Of a stretch of DNA of 64,000 bases, positions 14,418 through 24,428 are shown piece after piece. The notes under the pieces are model-generated. The model was not told the origin of the DNA. It saw nothing but the letters and a program-made list of their open reading frames with translations, and ran no database searches. The stretch lies in contig NZ_CP139558.1 of assembly GCF_034262375.1 (NCBI RefSeq), positions 6,448,001 through 6,512,000 on the forward strand. Direction: 5' to 3'. The first letter of the stretch is position 1. Every line of letters begins with the position of its first letter. Source of the DNA: Mucilaginibacter sabulilitoris (lineage in GTDB: Bacteria > Bacteroidota > Bacteroidia > Sphingobacteriales > Sphingobacteriaceae). Made by a program: the position numbers and the translations under genes.

Positions 14418-17400
14418 GGTGGTGCAAAGGGACATAAAATTTACTTTCTTTATCTTCTGGGTCTAATGAAACAGATTGTGTAGAGGCATTGCCTTGTACC
14501 CAGGCAAAAACCAGTGGTAATATTAATAATGCGGCAAAGGTAGAAGCAAGTAGCCCGCCTATAACGGCGCGACCAAGCGGCGATGTTTGGTCGCCACCTT
14601 CACCCAGACCCGACGCCATAGGTATCATACCCACTATCATGGCCAAACTTGTCATTAATATTGGTCTTAAACGCAAAGCTACTGCTTCGCGGGCAGATTT
14701 TAAGGCATCGCCGTTATGCCTGCGTAATTCTTCGGCATTGGTTATCAGCAGCACAGCGTTTGATATGGATACACCTACAGACATGATCATACCCATATAC
14801 GACTGCAGGTTAAGCGTGGCGCCTGTTATTTTAACCAGGAACAACGAACCGAACAACACCGCCGGTACAGTTGATAATACTACCAATGACATTTTGAATG
14901 ACTGGAAGTTAGCCGCCAGCATTAAAAATATTACCAGGATAGCTACCAATAAACCCGATTGCAAGCTATCCAGCGTTGAGGTAAGCGTCTGGCTCATACC
15001 CCGCAGTTCAATAGTTAGTCCATGCGGTAATTTACCTAACGAGTTTATAGCTTCCTGAACATCATTGGTAGCAGTACCCAGATCCTTATTGTTCAGGTTA
15101 GCGGTAACCGAAAGCGTTGGAATGGCGCCTATATCGTCATTTTCACCATTAGTTAAACCGGTTTTAACATCGGCTACATCACTCAATGTTGGCCTTGATT
15201 GATTATTTAATACCGGAATTTCCTTTATATCGTTTAAACTCGCCATTTGAAACTCAGGTATCTGAACCTGTACCTGGTAGCTTAGACCTACTTTTTCATC
15301 AAGCCAAACATTTTTTTCGGTATATCTTGATGATGATGTAGAGGCAATTAATGACCGTGAAATGTCGCCTACACCCACACCAAGCTGTGCTGCCCGCTGT
15401 CTGTCGATATTAATATCAATAGACGGGTAATTAAATGATTGGCCAATCTGCGCGTCACGCAAATAATCTATATTTTTTAACTTATCCAGTACTTTAAAGG
15501 CATATTCTTCATTCTGCTTTTTGTTTTTACCCGACAAAGCAATTTCAATAGGGGTTGGTGAACCCTGGCTCAAAATTTTATCGGTAAGTTCAATAGGCTC
15601 AAAAGACATTTTTATACCAGGTAATTGTTTATGTATGGCATTTCTGAAACGTTCTTTCAGATCATCAAGATTTTTTACTTTATAATCCTCAGTTAAACTA
15701 ACCTGCATAACAGCTTCCTGGGGACCAGCCATGAACAAATAAATGGGATTGGTTGAAAAGGATGCGGGATGCGAACCAACCATTGTTGAAGTTATGGCAA
15801 TATGGTTTTTACCTACAAGCTCACCCAATACGTGCTGGGCCTTGATTGCAATTACCTCGGTACGCTCCATGCGGGTACCGTCAGGAGCTCTCAACCTAAC
15901 CTGGAAAGTACCTGAGTTAACCTTAGGTAATACATCCCGCCCTATAATGTTAAATAGTAAAAATGCCAAACCAAAAGCAACTACTACGTAAGCAGTTACC
16001 AGAATTTTTTTATTAGGCAGCATACGGTCCATCAGGCGCATAAAACCATCTCTGAACCTGTCAAACCGGGTTATTTCGTTACCTTTATGTTCCAGGGCCA
16101 TTTTCATGGCTTTTTCTTTCTGCTCCCAGGGTTCACCTTCATCCTCCAGCGCAAAACCATCCGGGTGGCTATGATCTTCATGTTTATTAATCATGATCCA
16201 GTTGGCCATGATAGGCACAAAGGTTTGAGCCAGAAAATAGGATATGATCATAGAGAAACCTATCGCTAATGCCAGCGGCAAAAACAGCGCCCCTGGTATG
16301 CCGGTCATGGTAAATGCCGGAGCAAACACCGCCAGGATACAAAACAGGATAAGCAGTTTAGGGAAGGCTATTTCCTTACAGGCATCCCAAATGGCCAGCG
16401 CCTTGGGTTTACCCATGTCAAAATGCTGATGAATATTCTCAATAGTTACCGTCGATTCATCCACCAGGATACCAATGGCCAGTGAAAGACCGCTCAGCGT
16501 CATGATATTGATGGTTTGATGAAACAGCGACAGGAAGAATATAGCTGATATAATACACGTGGGTATAGTCAATATCACAATCAACGCCCCACGTTTATCG
16601 CCCAGAAACAGTAGTACCATAAGACCGGTAAGTACAGCGCCAATAGCGCCCTCTTCGGCCAAACTCTTAACCGCGTTAATTACGTATACCGACTGGTCAA
16701 ACACGAACGACAGCTTTACATCATCAGGTAATAAAGCCTGAAACCTGGGGATAGCTTTTTTCAAATTTTGAACCACATCCCATGTTGATGCAGTAGCCGA
16801 TTTGGTAATAGGTAGATAAACCGAACGTTTACCATTTATTAATGCGTAACCGTTAGTAATGTCTGCACCGTCTTCAACAGTAGCAACATCGTGCAAAAAC
16901 ACCGTTTGAATGCCATTTTTATACAGCGGAATATCACCAAAATCAGAGATCTTTTTAATGGTGGTATTGGTTGGTGCCAGGTAATTATAATCACCTACCC
17001 TAACGTTTCCTGCCGGTGTTGTTTGGTTATTGTCTCGTAAAGCTGCAACAATTTGATCGGGGGTTAAATTATGCGAACGCAGCAATCCCGGATCAACTTT
17101 AATTACCACTGTACGTTGGTTACCTCCAAATGGGGCCGGAGCAACCAAGCCCGGAATAGAGGTAAAAGCAGATCGTACATATACCAACGCATAATCAAGC
17201 AATTCGTTATTTGAACGCTTAGGACTGCTTAATACCAGCTGACCAACAGGTAATGTTGAAGCATCAAAACGCAGAATAAACGGAGGCTGCGAACCCGGAG
17301 GAAAGGCTGCCTGGGCACGGTTGGTATAACTCGTGACCTCGGCCGCGGCCTGCGCCATATTAGTACCTTCATAAAAGGTAACTTTTATTAAAGTTAACCC

Positions 17401-17658
17401 TTGAATATTCTTTGTTTCGATGCTCTTAACACCCGAAACAAATAACAGTAAGTTAACGTATTGCTTACCGAAGTAAGCTTCCATCTGGTTTGGGGTAAAA
17501 CCACCGTATGGATGGGATACATAGATAACCGGTAAGTTAAGATCAGGAAAGATATCTATCTTGATGGTACGTACCGCATTGATCCCGAAAAAAAACAGTC
17601 CGGCTACTATAACCAATATGGTAATTGGTTTCTGAAGCGCCCCTTTTATCATTCCCAT
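14404..17658 (-). CDS. RND efflux transporter permease
   Basis: 1084 residues, the size of AcrB/CusA-type pumps with 12 membrane helices and two large periplasmic loops. N-terminal helix followed by DIFPDLNLPVIYV. TM4 carries GILVDESTVTIENI; AcrB has two adjacent Asp here, whereas this protein has Asp-Glu. GLTNGENDDIGAIP and GVGVGDISRSL are in the periplasmic domain. An acidic loop (about residue 490-520, rich in E, D, H) follows TM6. Substrate cannot be deduced. Second gene of a tolC-RND-MFP operon, 21 bp after the TolC gene. Confidence 0.94.
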   Translation of the reverse strand: MGMIKGALQKPITILVIVAGLFFFGINAVRTIKIDIFPDLNLPVIYVSHPYGGFTPNQMEAYFGKQYVNLLLFVSGVKSIETKNIQGLTLIKVTFYEGTNMAQAAAEVTSYTNRAQAAFPPGSQPPFILRFDASTLPVGQLVLSSPKRSNNELLDYALVYVRSAFTSIPGLVAPAPFGGNQRTVVIKVDPGLLRSHNLTPDQIVAALRDNNQTTPAGNVRVGDYNYLAPTNTTIKKISDFGDIPLYKNGIQTVFLHDVATVEDGADITNGYALINGKRSVYLPITKSATASTWDVVQNLKKAIPRFQALLPDDVKLSFVFDQSVYVINAVKSLAEEGAIGAVLTGLMVLLFLGDKRGALIVILTIPTCIISAIFFLSLFHQTINIMTLSGLSLAIGILVDESTVTIENIHQHFDMGKPKALAIWDACKEIAFPKLLILFCILAVFAPAFTMTGIPGALFLPLALAIGFSMIISYFLAQTFVPIMANWIMINKHEDHSHPDGFALEDEGEPWEQKEKAMKMALEHKGNEITRFDRFRDGFMRLMDRMLPNKKILVTAYVVVAFGLAFLLFNIIGRDVLPKVNSGTFQVRLRAPDGTRMERTEVIAIKAQHVLGELVGKNHIAITSTMVGSHPASFSTNPIYLFMAGPQEAVMQVSLTEDYKVKNLDDLKERFRNAIHKQLPGIKMSFEPIELTDKILSQGSPTPIEIALSGKNKKQNEEYAFKVLDKLKNIDYLRDAQIGQSFNYPSIDINIDRQRAAQLGVGVGDISRSLIASTSSSRYTEKNVWLDEKVGLSYQVQVQIPEFQMASLNDIKEIPVLNNQSRPTLSDVADVKTGLTNGENDDIGAIPTLSVTANLNNKDLGTATNDVQEAINSLGKLPHGLTIELRGMSQTLTSTLDSLQSGLLVAILVIFLMLAANFQSFKMSLVVLSTVPAVLFGSLFLVKITGATLNLQSYMGMIMSVGVSISNAVLLITNAEELRRHNGDALKSAREAVALRLRPILMTSLAMIVGMIPMASGLGEGGDQTSPLGRAVIGGLLASTFAALLILPLVFAWVQGNASTQSVSLDPEDKESKFYVPLHHHEKA

Positions 17659-17679
17659 TATAAATGTGTAAAGCTGTTA

Positions 17680-19080
17680 TTAAAAATTATTGATAAATGT
17701 GCCAAAGTCGCCGGTAGCAGCCGACTTAAATAATAAAGCCTGCCATACATTATTAAAAGCAATATAGCGGTCAACCTCGGCACGGTTCAATGTAAAAAGG
17801 GCCTGTGTAAAGTCAACAATATTAGCAAGGCCATTTTTATACAAGGTGTACTTTTGTTTATACGCATCGCCTGCGGCCGAAACCTCAACCGGTACTTCGC
17901 GATAATTTTTTAAAGCATTGCCTATGCGTGTTTCGGCAAGCACCTGCTGCGCGGTTAATTTTTGCGCTGCCAGGTCATAGTCATCTTTAAATTGTGCCGA
18001 TGTATATTTTTGCGATTGCACCTGGTAATGCACCCTGAACGGGCTGGTAAGGTTCCAAACCATGGCCACACCAAATAAATAGTTGTAACGCGTTGGGTTT
18101 GCACCTGCACCATAGCTGCTGCTGTAACTGTTTAAATTGGTGCTATAATCAGGATTAAAACCAGATCCCCTGCCCTGGTATACGCCAAACAAGCTAAACG
18201 TAGGCAAGGCAAACGTTTTTAAATATTTTGCCTGCTGATCGCTCACGTCAATGCGGTTCTGTAAAAATTTCAGTTCAGGATGATCTGCCAGCTGAACGGC
18301 GCCTGGTGCCGATAAATTAGTTGGCAACCTGGTGATAAAGGCGCTATCCAACTCAAATTCTTGCGCAGGGATACCTAAATAAACAGATAACTGGTTGCTT
18401 TGCTCCTGCACAGTTTGCTGCGTATTGGTCAACGCTATTTTAGCGTTTGATACTTCGGCATTGGCAAGGGCTGAATCAACACCTGCATTTAAACCATTCT
18501 TTACCCTTGCTACAACCACTTTTTGCAGGTCAATAGCCCGGTTAAGATTGTCTTGCTGGGCTTTGGCCAGTTGCTGTGCAGCCAGCAAGTTAAGATAAGT
18601 ACTTGCAACCCTTACTTCGTGCTGAAACTGCTCTTGCGACAGATCATTCTCATCAAGGTTTACAATGTTACGCTGTACTTTAATTTTTTCGTGAGATTTA
18701 CCAAAACTGAAAAAATCCCAGCTTACGTTGCTCAAGTAAAGTGAGCCGAAAGCGGCGTTCCAGTTTTGCTTAGGTAGTGTAGGGCCTGATGAGGCCACTG
18801 ATAAGCCATGATAACCATACAGCGGGCCGTTTTGCCCATTTGCTGTACCGTAATCCTGTTGTGCAGAGATGCTTACATCGGGTAAATATTCTGTTCGTGT
18901 TTCCTTTAAATTTGCCTTTGCCGCATTTAGCTGATTAGCCTTGGATTTGATGGTACCGTAGTTAGCGAGTGCCATTTGTTCAGCATCTTTGATATTTAAA
19001 ACTTTTTGCTGAGCATGTGCCTGGAAGACAGAAAAAACACCTAAAAACAGAAGTAGTTGTTTTGAAGGTAGATTAAACAT
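17680..19080 (-). CDS. TolC-family outer-membrane efflux protein
   Basis: 466 residues, signal peptide ending near QAHA (residue 23). Long helical repeats with periodic Ala/Gln/Asn and two beta segments fit the TolC/OEP fold: NAAKANLKETRTEYLPDVS, SNVSWDFFSFG and NALKNYREVPVE. First gene of the efflux operon, read divergently from the LysR regulator, which is the likely controller. Confidence 0.92.
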   Translation of the reverse strand: MFNLPSKQLLLFLGVFSVFQAHAQQKVLNIKDAEQMALANYGTIKSKANQLNAAKANLKETRTEYLPDVSISAQQDYGTANGQNGPLYGYHGLSVASSGPTLPKQNWNAAFGSLYLSNVSWDFFSFGKSHEKIKVQRNIVNLDENDLSQEQFQHEVRVASTYLNLLAAQQLAKAQQDNLNRAIDLQKVVVARVKNGLNAGVDSALANAEVSNAKIALTNTQQTVQEQSNQLSVYLGIPAQEFELDSAFITRLPTNLSAPGAVQLADHPELKFLQNRIDVSDQQAKYLKTFALPTFSLFGVYQGRGSGFNPDYSTNLNSYSSSYGAGANPTRYNYLFGVAMVWNLTSPFRVHYQVQSQKYTSAQFKDDYDLAAQKLTAQQVLAETRIGNALKNYREVPVEVSAAGDAYKQKYTLYKNGLANIVDFTQALFTLNRAEVDRYIAFNNVWQALLFKSAATGDFGTFINNF

Positions 19081-19084
19081 TATT

Positions 19085-19110
19085 GTGTATTTTGTACACG
19101 GGCAAAGGTA
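19085..19110 (-). promoter_or_regulatory. Promoter of the efflux operon with a 15-bp dyad
   Basis: TACCTTTG on the minus strand (19103-19110) is a perfect -7 box. Overlapping the expected start is GTGTA-TTTTG-TACAC (19085-19099), a dyad of the size and T-N11-A shape bound by LysR-type regulators. Regulation by the divergent LysR protein is inference. Confidence 0.5.
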
Positions 19111-19139
19111 GACCTATATTATATATGAAAAAAATGAAT

Positions 19140-19170
19140 TAAATTTGTCATAATCATTAGAAAAACTAAT
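19140..19170 (+). promoter_or_regulatory. Promoter of the LysR gene with a 15-bp dyad
   Basis: TAAATTTG (19140-19147) fits TAnnTTTG and lies 24 nt before the ATG. ATTAG-AAAAA-CTAAT (19156-19170) is a perfect 5-bp-arm dyad ending one base before the start codon, suitable for autorepression. Its sequence differs from the dyad on the efflux side. Confidence 0.45.
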
Positions 19171-19171
19171 A

Positions 19172-20119
19172 ATGAATATAGCTCTTCATCATTTCCGCCT
19201 GGTTGATACCATTTCAAAGGAGGGAACTTTAACCAAAGCCGCTGAGGCTCTGCACCTTACACAATCAGCCCTTAGTCACCAGCTAAAAGAGCTTGAACGG
19301 GAACTTGATATTGAAGTTTTTCACCGGCAAGGTAAAAAGCTGCAATTGTCTGAGATAGGTTATCGCTTTTTACGCAGTTCTGAAAAAATCATTTCCGAGA
19401 TCAGGACAATGGAAGAAGATATCAGGAATTACAAAAACGGAAAGACTGGTAAACTCAATATCAGCATGCAGTGCTATACTGCCTACCACTGGTTGCCGGG
19501 AGTAATTAAAGACTTTAAAAGCCAATGGCCCGATATTAATGTTAATATCGTGTCAGACGCTACACAACGGCCCCTGGAATACCTGATGCGCGGCGACCTT
19601 GACCTGGGTATAGTGCGTACACAAATGGTGAATACTAAAATACATTACGAAGCTATTTTTGAAGACCGGCTGAATGTTATCCTGCCGGCCGGCCATCCGC
19701 TGGCCCAGAAAGAGGTAATTGATATATGCGATTTCCAGGATCAGGAACTGATACTGGCCCTGTATGACCCCACCTACCAGGATACCCCGCTTATTGAAAC
19801 ACTGATACAGGAGCAACATGTAAGGCCTAAAACGCTTAATCGCATACATTATACGGACGCAACTATTGAAATGGTGAACGCGGGCCTCGGAATAAGCGTA
19901 ATGGCCGATTGGATTGTACGGCCTTACCTTGCCAACAGAAACGTTGTAGCACGGCCATTGCACCATAGCGTTGCCAAAAGAACATGGTATGCGGCTACAT
20001 GCAAGGATAATCCGGTTATACAGAATTTTTTATCGTGCCTTAAATTGTACTTTGCCGAAAATCAGATGTGCATGGAGCCAGAAAACTTTGATGAGCTATT
20101 GCAATTGCAGGTGGTTTAA
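19172..20119 (+). CDS. LysR-family regulator, MetR-like
   Basis: 315 residues. N-terminal winged HTH (about 3-62) with LTKAAEALHLTQSALSHQ and LERELDIEVFHRQGK. The effector domain resembles E. coli MetR around CYTAYHWLPGVIKDFKSQWP and GHPLAQK. MetR senses homocysteine, but this one lies beside an efflux operon and no methionine gene is near, so its ligand is unknown. Likely controls the divergent tolC-RND-MFP operon; it may also co-transcribe GH8, which starts inside its last codons. Confidence 0.88.
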   Translation: MNIALHHFRLVDTISKEGTLTKAAEALHLTQSALSHQLKELERELDIEVFHRQGKKLQLSEIGYRFLRSSEKIISEIRTMEEDIRNYKNGKTGKLNISMQCYTAYHWLPGVIKDFKSQWPDINVNIVSDATQRPLEYLMRGDLDLGIVRTQMVNTKIHYEAIFEDRLNVILPAGHPLAQKEVIDICDFQDQELILALYDPTYQDTPLIETLIQEQHVRPKTLNRIHYTDATIEMVNAGLGISVMADWIVRPYLANRNVVARPLHHSVAKRTWYAATCKDNPVIQNFLSCLKLYFAENQMCMEPENFDELLQLQVV

Positions 20120-21320
20120 TTACCTCCTGCTTTTACTTTTAGCAGGCACACGGGTTAACGCGCAAGCGGTATTAAAACCGTTTCCGCAGCATAGCGCATA
20201 TACTACAGGTTCTGTTAAGCCCAGCCATTTGCCCCAACAGCAACTCGATAAGCAGGTTACCACTTATTATGATCAATGGAAAGCGCGATATGTAAAAGCA
20301 GGCTGCGCAAAAGATCAATACTACATTTGGTTTGAGAATAAAGGCAAAGAGTGTGTATCTGAGGGGCAGGGTTATGGCATGATCATTACGGCGCTAATGG
20401 CCGGTTATGACAAAAATGCCCAGATCACTTTTGATGGCCTGTACAATTACTATAAGGCACACCCTGCCAAATCATCCCCTTATTTAATGGCCTGGGCGCA
20501 GGGCGCAAACTGCAAAGACATTGACCGCAGTACCGCTACCGATGGTGATATGGACATTGCCTATTCTCTGCTGCTTGCCGCAAAGCAATGGGGCACCAAT
20601 GGAAAGCTCAATTACCTGCGCGAGGCAGGGATTATGATTGCGGCCATTATGCAGCATGAAATAAACCCAAAAACGTATGCTGTTTTGTTGAGCGATGCCA
20701 TTGAGCACGACAGCAAGGACTATTTTGATATGCGTTCCTCTGATTTTATGCCCGCTCATTTTAAGGCATTTGAAAACATTTTAAAGAATGGTAAGTGGCA
20801 AAAAGCTATCAGCAATAACTACCAGCTTTTTAGCTTAATGCAGACTAAATACAGCCCCGATGCCGGCATTATACCCGATTTTATCAAAGACACTTACAAA
20901 ACCCCCCGCCCTGCGCAGCCTAATTATTTAGAGTCGCCTTATGACGGGTATTATAATTACAACGCCTGCCGGGTTCCCTGGCGCGTTGCAACAGATTATT
21001 TGTTGTATGGCGATAAACGCTCAAAAGCCATCACCGATAAAATAAATCATTGGATCAGGGAAACAACTAACGGTAACCCGGATAACATTTCGGCCGGGTA
21101 TACGCTGGCAGGGAATGATATTAAGGGGCGTTATTTTGAAGCATTAAGTTTTATCGCACCCTTTACGGTATCAGCCATGGTTGATAAGGGCAACCAGCAA
21201 TGGCTCAATAAATTGTGGGATTACCTGGTTGCTTTTAGGCTAAAGGACTATGATTATTATGACAACAGCATTAAAATGCTGGATATGATCATTGTATCAG
21301 GCAATTACTGGAAGCCTTGA
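20091..21320 (+). CDS. Glycoside hydrolase family 8 enzyme
   Basis: 409 residues from the ATG at 20091, which overlaps the LysR gene by 29 bp; this start gives a proper signal peptide (WFNYLLLLLLAGTRVNAQA), whereas the frame open from 19971 adds 40 residues with no such fit. GH8 proton donor E91 is in SEGQGYGM, and TDGDMDIAYSL (D151-D153) is the second conserved acidic motif. The domain is an (alpha/alpha)6 barrel acting on beta-1,4 glucan, xylan or chitosan. Subfamily and substrate were not resolved. Confidence 0.88.
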   Translation: MSYCNCRWFNYLLLLLLAGTRVNAQAVLKPFPQHSAYTTGSVKPSHLPQQQLDKQVTTYYDQWKARYVKAGCAKDQYYIWFENKGKECVSEGQGYGMIITALMAGYDKNAQITFDGLYNYYKAHPAKSSPYLMAWAQGANCKDIDRSTATDGDMDIAYSLLLAAKQWGTNGKLNYLREAGIMIAAIMQHEINPKTYAVLLSDAIEHDSKDYFDMRSSDFMPAHFKAFENILKNGKWQKAISNNYQLFSLMQTKYSPDAGIIPDFIKDTYKTPRPAQPNYLESPYDGYYNYNACRVPWRVATDYLLYGDKRSKAITDKINHWIRETTNGNPDNISAGYTLAGNDIKGRYFEALSFIAPFTVSAMVDKGNQQWLNKLWDYLVAFRLKDYDYYDNSIKMLDMIIVSGNYWKP

Positions 21321-21362
21321 TGATTCTCCAGGCGTCATTATAAGATACAAGGCAAGCCCACC

Positions 21363-21427
21363 TTTGTCATTCTGAGGCATGAAGGATCTGCCGTGAATAG
21401 ATTCTTCGCTCCGCTCAGAATGACAAG
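21363..21427. repeat. Inverted repeat of the GTCATTCTGAGG family
   Basis: TTTGTCATTCTGAGG...GAAGGATCT (21363-21389) pairs with AGATTCTTCG...CAGAATGACAAG (21399-21427). Located at the 3' ends of GH8 and the amine oxidase, and relatives lie at 54915-54984 and 56690-56867. It could form the shared mRNA-end hairpin of convergent genes. Confidence 0.65.
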
Positions 21428-21440
21428 TGCTAATAGATTA

Positions 21441-22751
21441 TTACCAAATTTTTTTTATCCTTTTGGCTACATCTTTCCCATTGGTTAGGGCAGCCTCAAC
21501 GGTGCCCATTGCCGCACCCTCATAAAGATATTCGCCGGTGAAAAATATGGTGTTATCAACAGGTGTATTAAGTGTTTTGCGGGCGGGCGGCGCATTTACG
21601 GTATCATAAGCATACGAGCCCCGGGTAAAGGGTTTTGCCGTCCAGTTGATTACGTGCCAGTTTTGGAGGATCCCTTTGAGCTCATCTATACCTAATTTAA
21701 AAATATTGGAGATTGATTGCAGGCCCTGCAGTAATATTTCATCGTTGGTAATATCTTTTTTGGCCGCGGCGTAAGGCCCCCCTATCCAGCCTGTAAAAAC
21801 GGTTGAACGCTCAGGGTATTGCGTCCACCAGGTTGGTATTTCCTCCCCTGAAAACATGTAGCCCATATCTTTGAGATCTTTTCCGGCCATGGCTTTGGTT
21901 TGTTCACTCTCCCAAAACGCTTCGTCAAACTCCAGCACTATTTTTATTACCGCACCAAAACCCATTTGCATTATAGCTTCCTGGTGATCTTTTATCGGTG
22001 GATGAAACATCATAGCTCCTTTTTCATTTGCACCAGCTTGCAAAACGCCCAGCGGAACGGCCAGTATTACTTTTTCTGCATGATAAGCTGTTCCATCTCC
22101 CGTAATAACGCTAACCTTACCCGGTTCGTGGTAGATATCTTTTGTGATGCTGTTTAAATACACCTCGCCGGCGTTTTCTTTACATTCATTGGCCAGGTAG
22201 TTCATGAGTGCCGCATACCCTCCCTCAACGCGGTGCTGGGCGTCCTCATCCTCGTTTTGCCATTCCTTCCGCAACGCAAAACAACTTGCCTTTTTAGGAT
22301 CTGCAGTATCATAACCCGATACAAACTGCCTTACCGATTCCCTGAGCGCGACATATTTATCGCCCGGGAAATTCTTTTGAATAAAATCATCAATATTGGT
22401 ATCCCGCTCCAGTTTGTTTAGTTTATCTATCAGCAGATCCCAATGCGGTATAAAGTACTCGTTGGTGGTAAACTTTCCATCGCTGTATCGCCACATGGCT
22501 GCCGAGGCCGAGTTGTATTTGATGCCGGCTTCGCGGAGCAAACTCAATGTAACAGGTAAGTCGCCGTGCACAAACTCGGCCCCAAGCTCTATATGTTTTG
22601 CAGATGTATTTTCATAAACTGTTTGTATACGGCCACCTATACGCTCCTGCGCTTCCAGTACAATAACTTTTTTGCCCGCGTTTGCCAGTTCACGCGCAGC
22701 CATCAGACCGGCAGCCCCGGCACCTATTATCAATATTTCGGCAGTATTCAT
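21441..22751 (-). CDS. Flavin-dependent amine oxidase
   Basis: 436 residues. N-terminal Rossmann motif ILIIGAGAAGLMAARELA (GxGxxG) with EAQERIGGRI, and C-terminal FFTGEYLYEGAAMGTVEAAL, which closes the FAD site, define the monoamine oxidase family. No signal peptide. Last gene of the minus-strand run from susC, 69 bp after the heme lipoprotein, so co-transcription is plausible but not proven. Confidence 0.88.
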   Translation of the reverse strand: MNTAEILIIGAGAAGLMAARELANAGKKVIVLEAQERIGGRIQTVYENTSAKHIELGAEFVHGDLPVTLSLLREAGIKYNSASAAMWRYSDGKFTTNEYFIPHWDLLIDKLNKLERDTNIDDFIQKNFPGDKYVALRESVRQFVSGYDTADPKKASCFALRKEWQNEDEDAQHRVEGGYAALMNYLANECKENAGEVYLNSITKDIYHEPGKVSVITGDGTAYHAEKVILAVPLGVLQAGANEKGAMMFHPPIKDHQEAIMQMGFGAVIKIVLEFDEAFWESEQTKAMAGKDLKDMGYMFSGEEIPTWWTQYPERSTVFTGWIGGPYAAAKKDITNDEILLQGLQSISNIFKLGIDELKGILQNWHVINWTAKPFTRGSYAYDTVNAPPARKTLNTPVDNTIFFTGEYLYEGAAMGTVEAALTNGKDVAKRIKKIW

Positions 22752-22820
22752 GCAAACTGTTTTATGGGTAAAGTTAGGCTTTGTATGCTTGAAGATTCAA
22801 GCTGTACAATGAAATTTTCA

Positions 22821-24386
22821 CTACTTTTTAGCTTTATTATGAAGCACGATAAAAGGTTCATACATATCCCAGTTAGGCTCAACGTCTTTTTGGGTCATCA
22901 AACCTTTGGCGCCGAATGAAAAATTGCCCAGGATAATATCGGGGTAACCGTCATGGTCGATGTCATTTACATCCATGGCTATCCAGCGGCCATATTGGTT
23001 TATGGGCAGGGCATGCACTTTAAATTTACCCGGACTAATTTGCTCATGGTAAGTAAAACCTTCTTCGGGGTAATATTTAAAATCGGGAAAAAAGGCTATA
23101 ACTGCTATATCCAGATCGCCATCATGATCAAAATCAGCAGCAATGGCTTTCGAACAGCCGTTTATATGGTAAAAATAAGTTTGTTTAAATTTCCAGTTAC
23201 CCTGGTTAGTAAAAATATATACCCCATGATAAGGTTTAAATACCGGCGAAAAGTCGTTATTATCGCCACAGGTGTATACAATATCCAGCTTGCCATCATG
23301 ATTAACATCAATAAGCTGAAAGCTGCTCGAACCATACACTGATGGAAAACGCATCAGGTTTTGGCTGGTAAAGCCGCCTTTTTTATCATTTAAAAACAGC
23401 CAGATATCTTCATCGGCCTGGGCAAACAAACATGCAACGTCGGGCCAGCCATCATTATTAAAATCGCCGGTAAACACCTGTGTAGCGCCGGGTATGGCTT
23501 TAATTGCCTTTTTAATGAATCGATGGTTCGGTTGCTGCTGTATCAGATATAAGCCGCCCCGGTTTCGCCCAAAACCACAGGATACATAATCAGTAAGGCC
23601 ATCTTTGTTAAAATCAGCATAGGCGCTTTTTACCGGTCGTGGTAAGCTGTCGGTAATGAGTTTGGTATTCTTTTTTTCCGACTTGCTGTTCAGGTCAATA
23701 TTTATCAGTTCGCCTTTTAGTGCATCATTGGGCGGTAATATGCCTATACAGGTTACAACAGCACCATTTGGCTCCGATGCTGTTTTAAAAAAGTTAACAT
23801 CGGTAACGGGAGAATCAAACTGCTTAACAAGTACAGGGTTCAGACTGCTGCCCCACTTGTGGAGGTTATTACCGGCATCGCCGGTATAAATATGATTATC
23901 GTTTGGATTGAAAGCTACCATGGTGGTCATCGCCTGACGTCCCTTGCGATCCGTTTGTTGAGGTTGTTGTAAACTGAATATCGCCCAATCTTTTACCGCA
24001 TTAGGTTTAGGTATCAGCATTTTTTTTGGCGATCTGTTTTTATAATACGCTATAATTTTATACCAATCTTCCTTAGATATGGCCGTACTTGCCGAAACCA
24101 GGTAATTACCCATAAAACTCGTAAAGCCCAATTTAGGTGCCATAGCAGGCATGATACCTGTTTCCCAGGTATGACTGTCAAGCAGCGCGGGATCGGGCAA
24201 TTGATGGCAGCTTGAGCAATGCACCGTCGCCAGTTTTTTGCCTTCGGCCAGGTATTCTTCGTCATTAATGGCATTACCTTTTTCATTGTTGGAGCAACCA
24301 CTTATTGCAAGAAAAACAATACCCCCAAAAACGAAAAGCAAGCGCAACTTATTTAAACGCAACCCGTATTTTTTAACCATGTACAC
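22821..24386 (-). CDS. Monoheme FG-GAP (VCBS) lipoprotein B
   Basis: 521 residues. Lipobox ending at C31 (AISGC), a c-type heme motif CSSCH (C57, C60, H61), then a beta-propeller-like region with five calcium-loop repeats, for example DFNKDGLTD, DFNNDGWPD, DVNHDGKLD, DFDHDGDLD and DIDHDGYPD. Predicted outer-membrane-anchored electron carrier or sensor fused to a propeller. An ATG at 24380 is an equally possible start. It is a paralog of the next gene upstream in the operon, same length and same domain order. Confidence 0.85.
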   Translation of the reverse strand: MYMVKKYGLRLNKLRLLFVFGGIVFLAISGCSNNEKGNAINDEEYLAEGKKLATVHCSSCHQLPDPALLDSHTWETGIMPAMAPKLGFTSFMGNYLVSASTAISKEDWYKIIAYYKNRSPKKMLIPKPNAVKDWAIFSLQQPQQTDRKGRQAMTTMVAFNPNDNHIYTGDAGNNLHKWGSSLNPVLVKQFDSPVTDVNFFKTASEPNGAVVTCIGILPPNDALKGELINIDLNSKSEKKNTKLITDSLPRPVKSAYADFNKDGLTDYVSCGFGRNRGGLYLIQQQPNHRFIKKAIKAIPGATQVFTGDFNNDGWPDVACLFAQADEDIWLFLNDKKGGFTSQNLMRFPSVYGSSSFQLIDVNHDGKLDIVYTCGDNNDFSPVFKPYHGVYIFTNQGNWKFKQTYFYHINGCSKAIAADFDHDGDLDIAVIAFFPDFKYYPEEGFTYHEQISPGKFKVHALPINQYGRWIAMDVNDIDHDGYPDIILGNFSFGAKGLMTQKDVEPNWDMYEPFIVLHNKAKK

Positions 24387-24428
24387 TTTTCAATTTCGCA
24401 ACACATGCAGGGTGCAGCTTTTATATTT

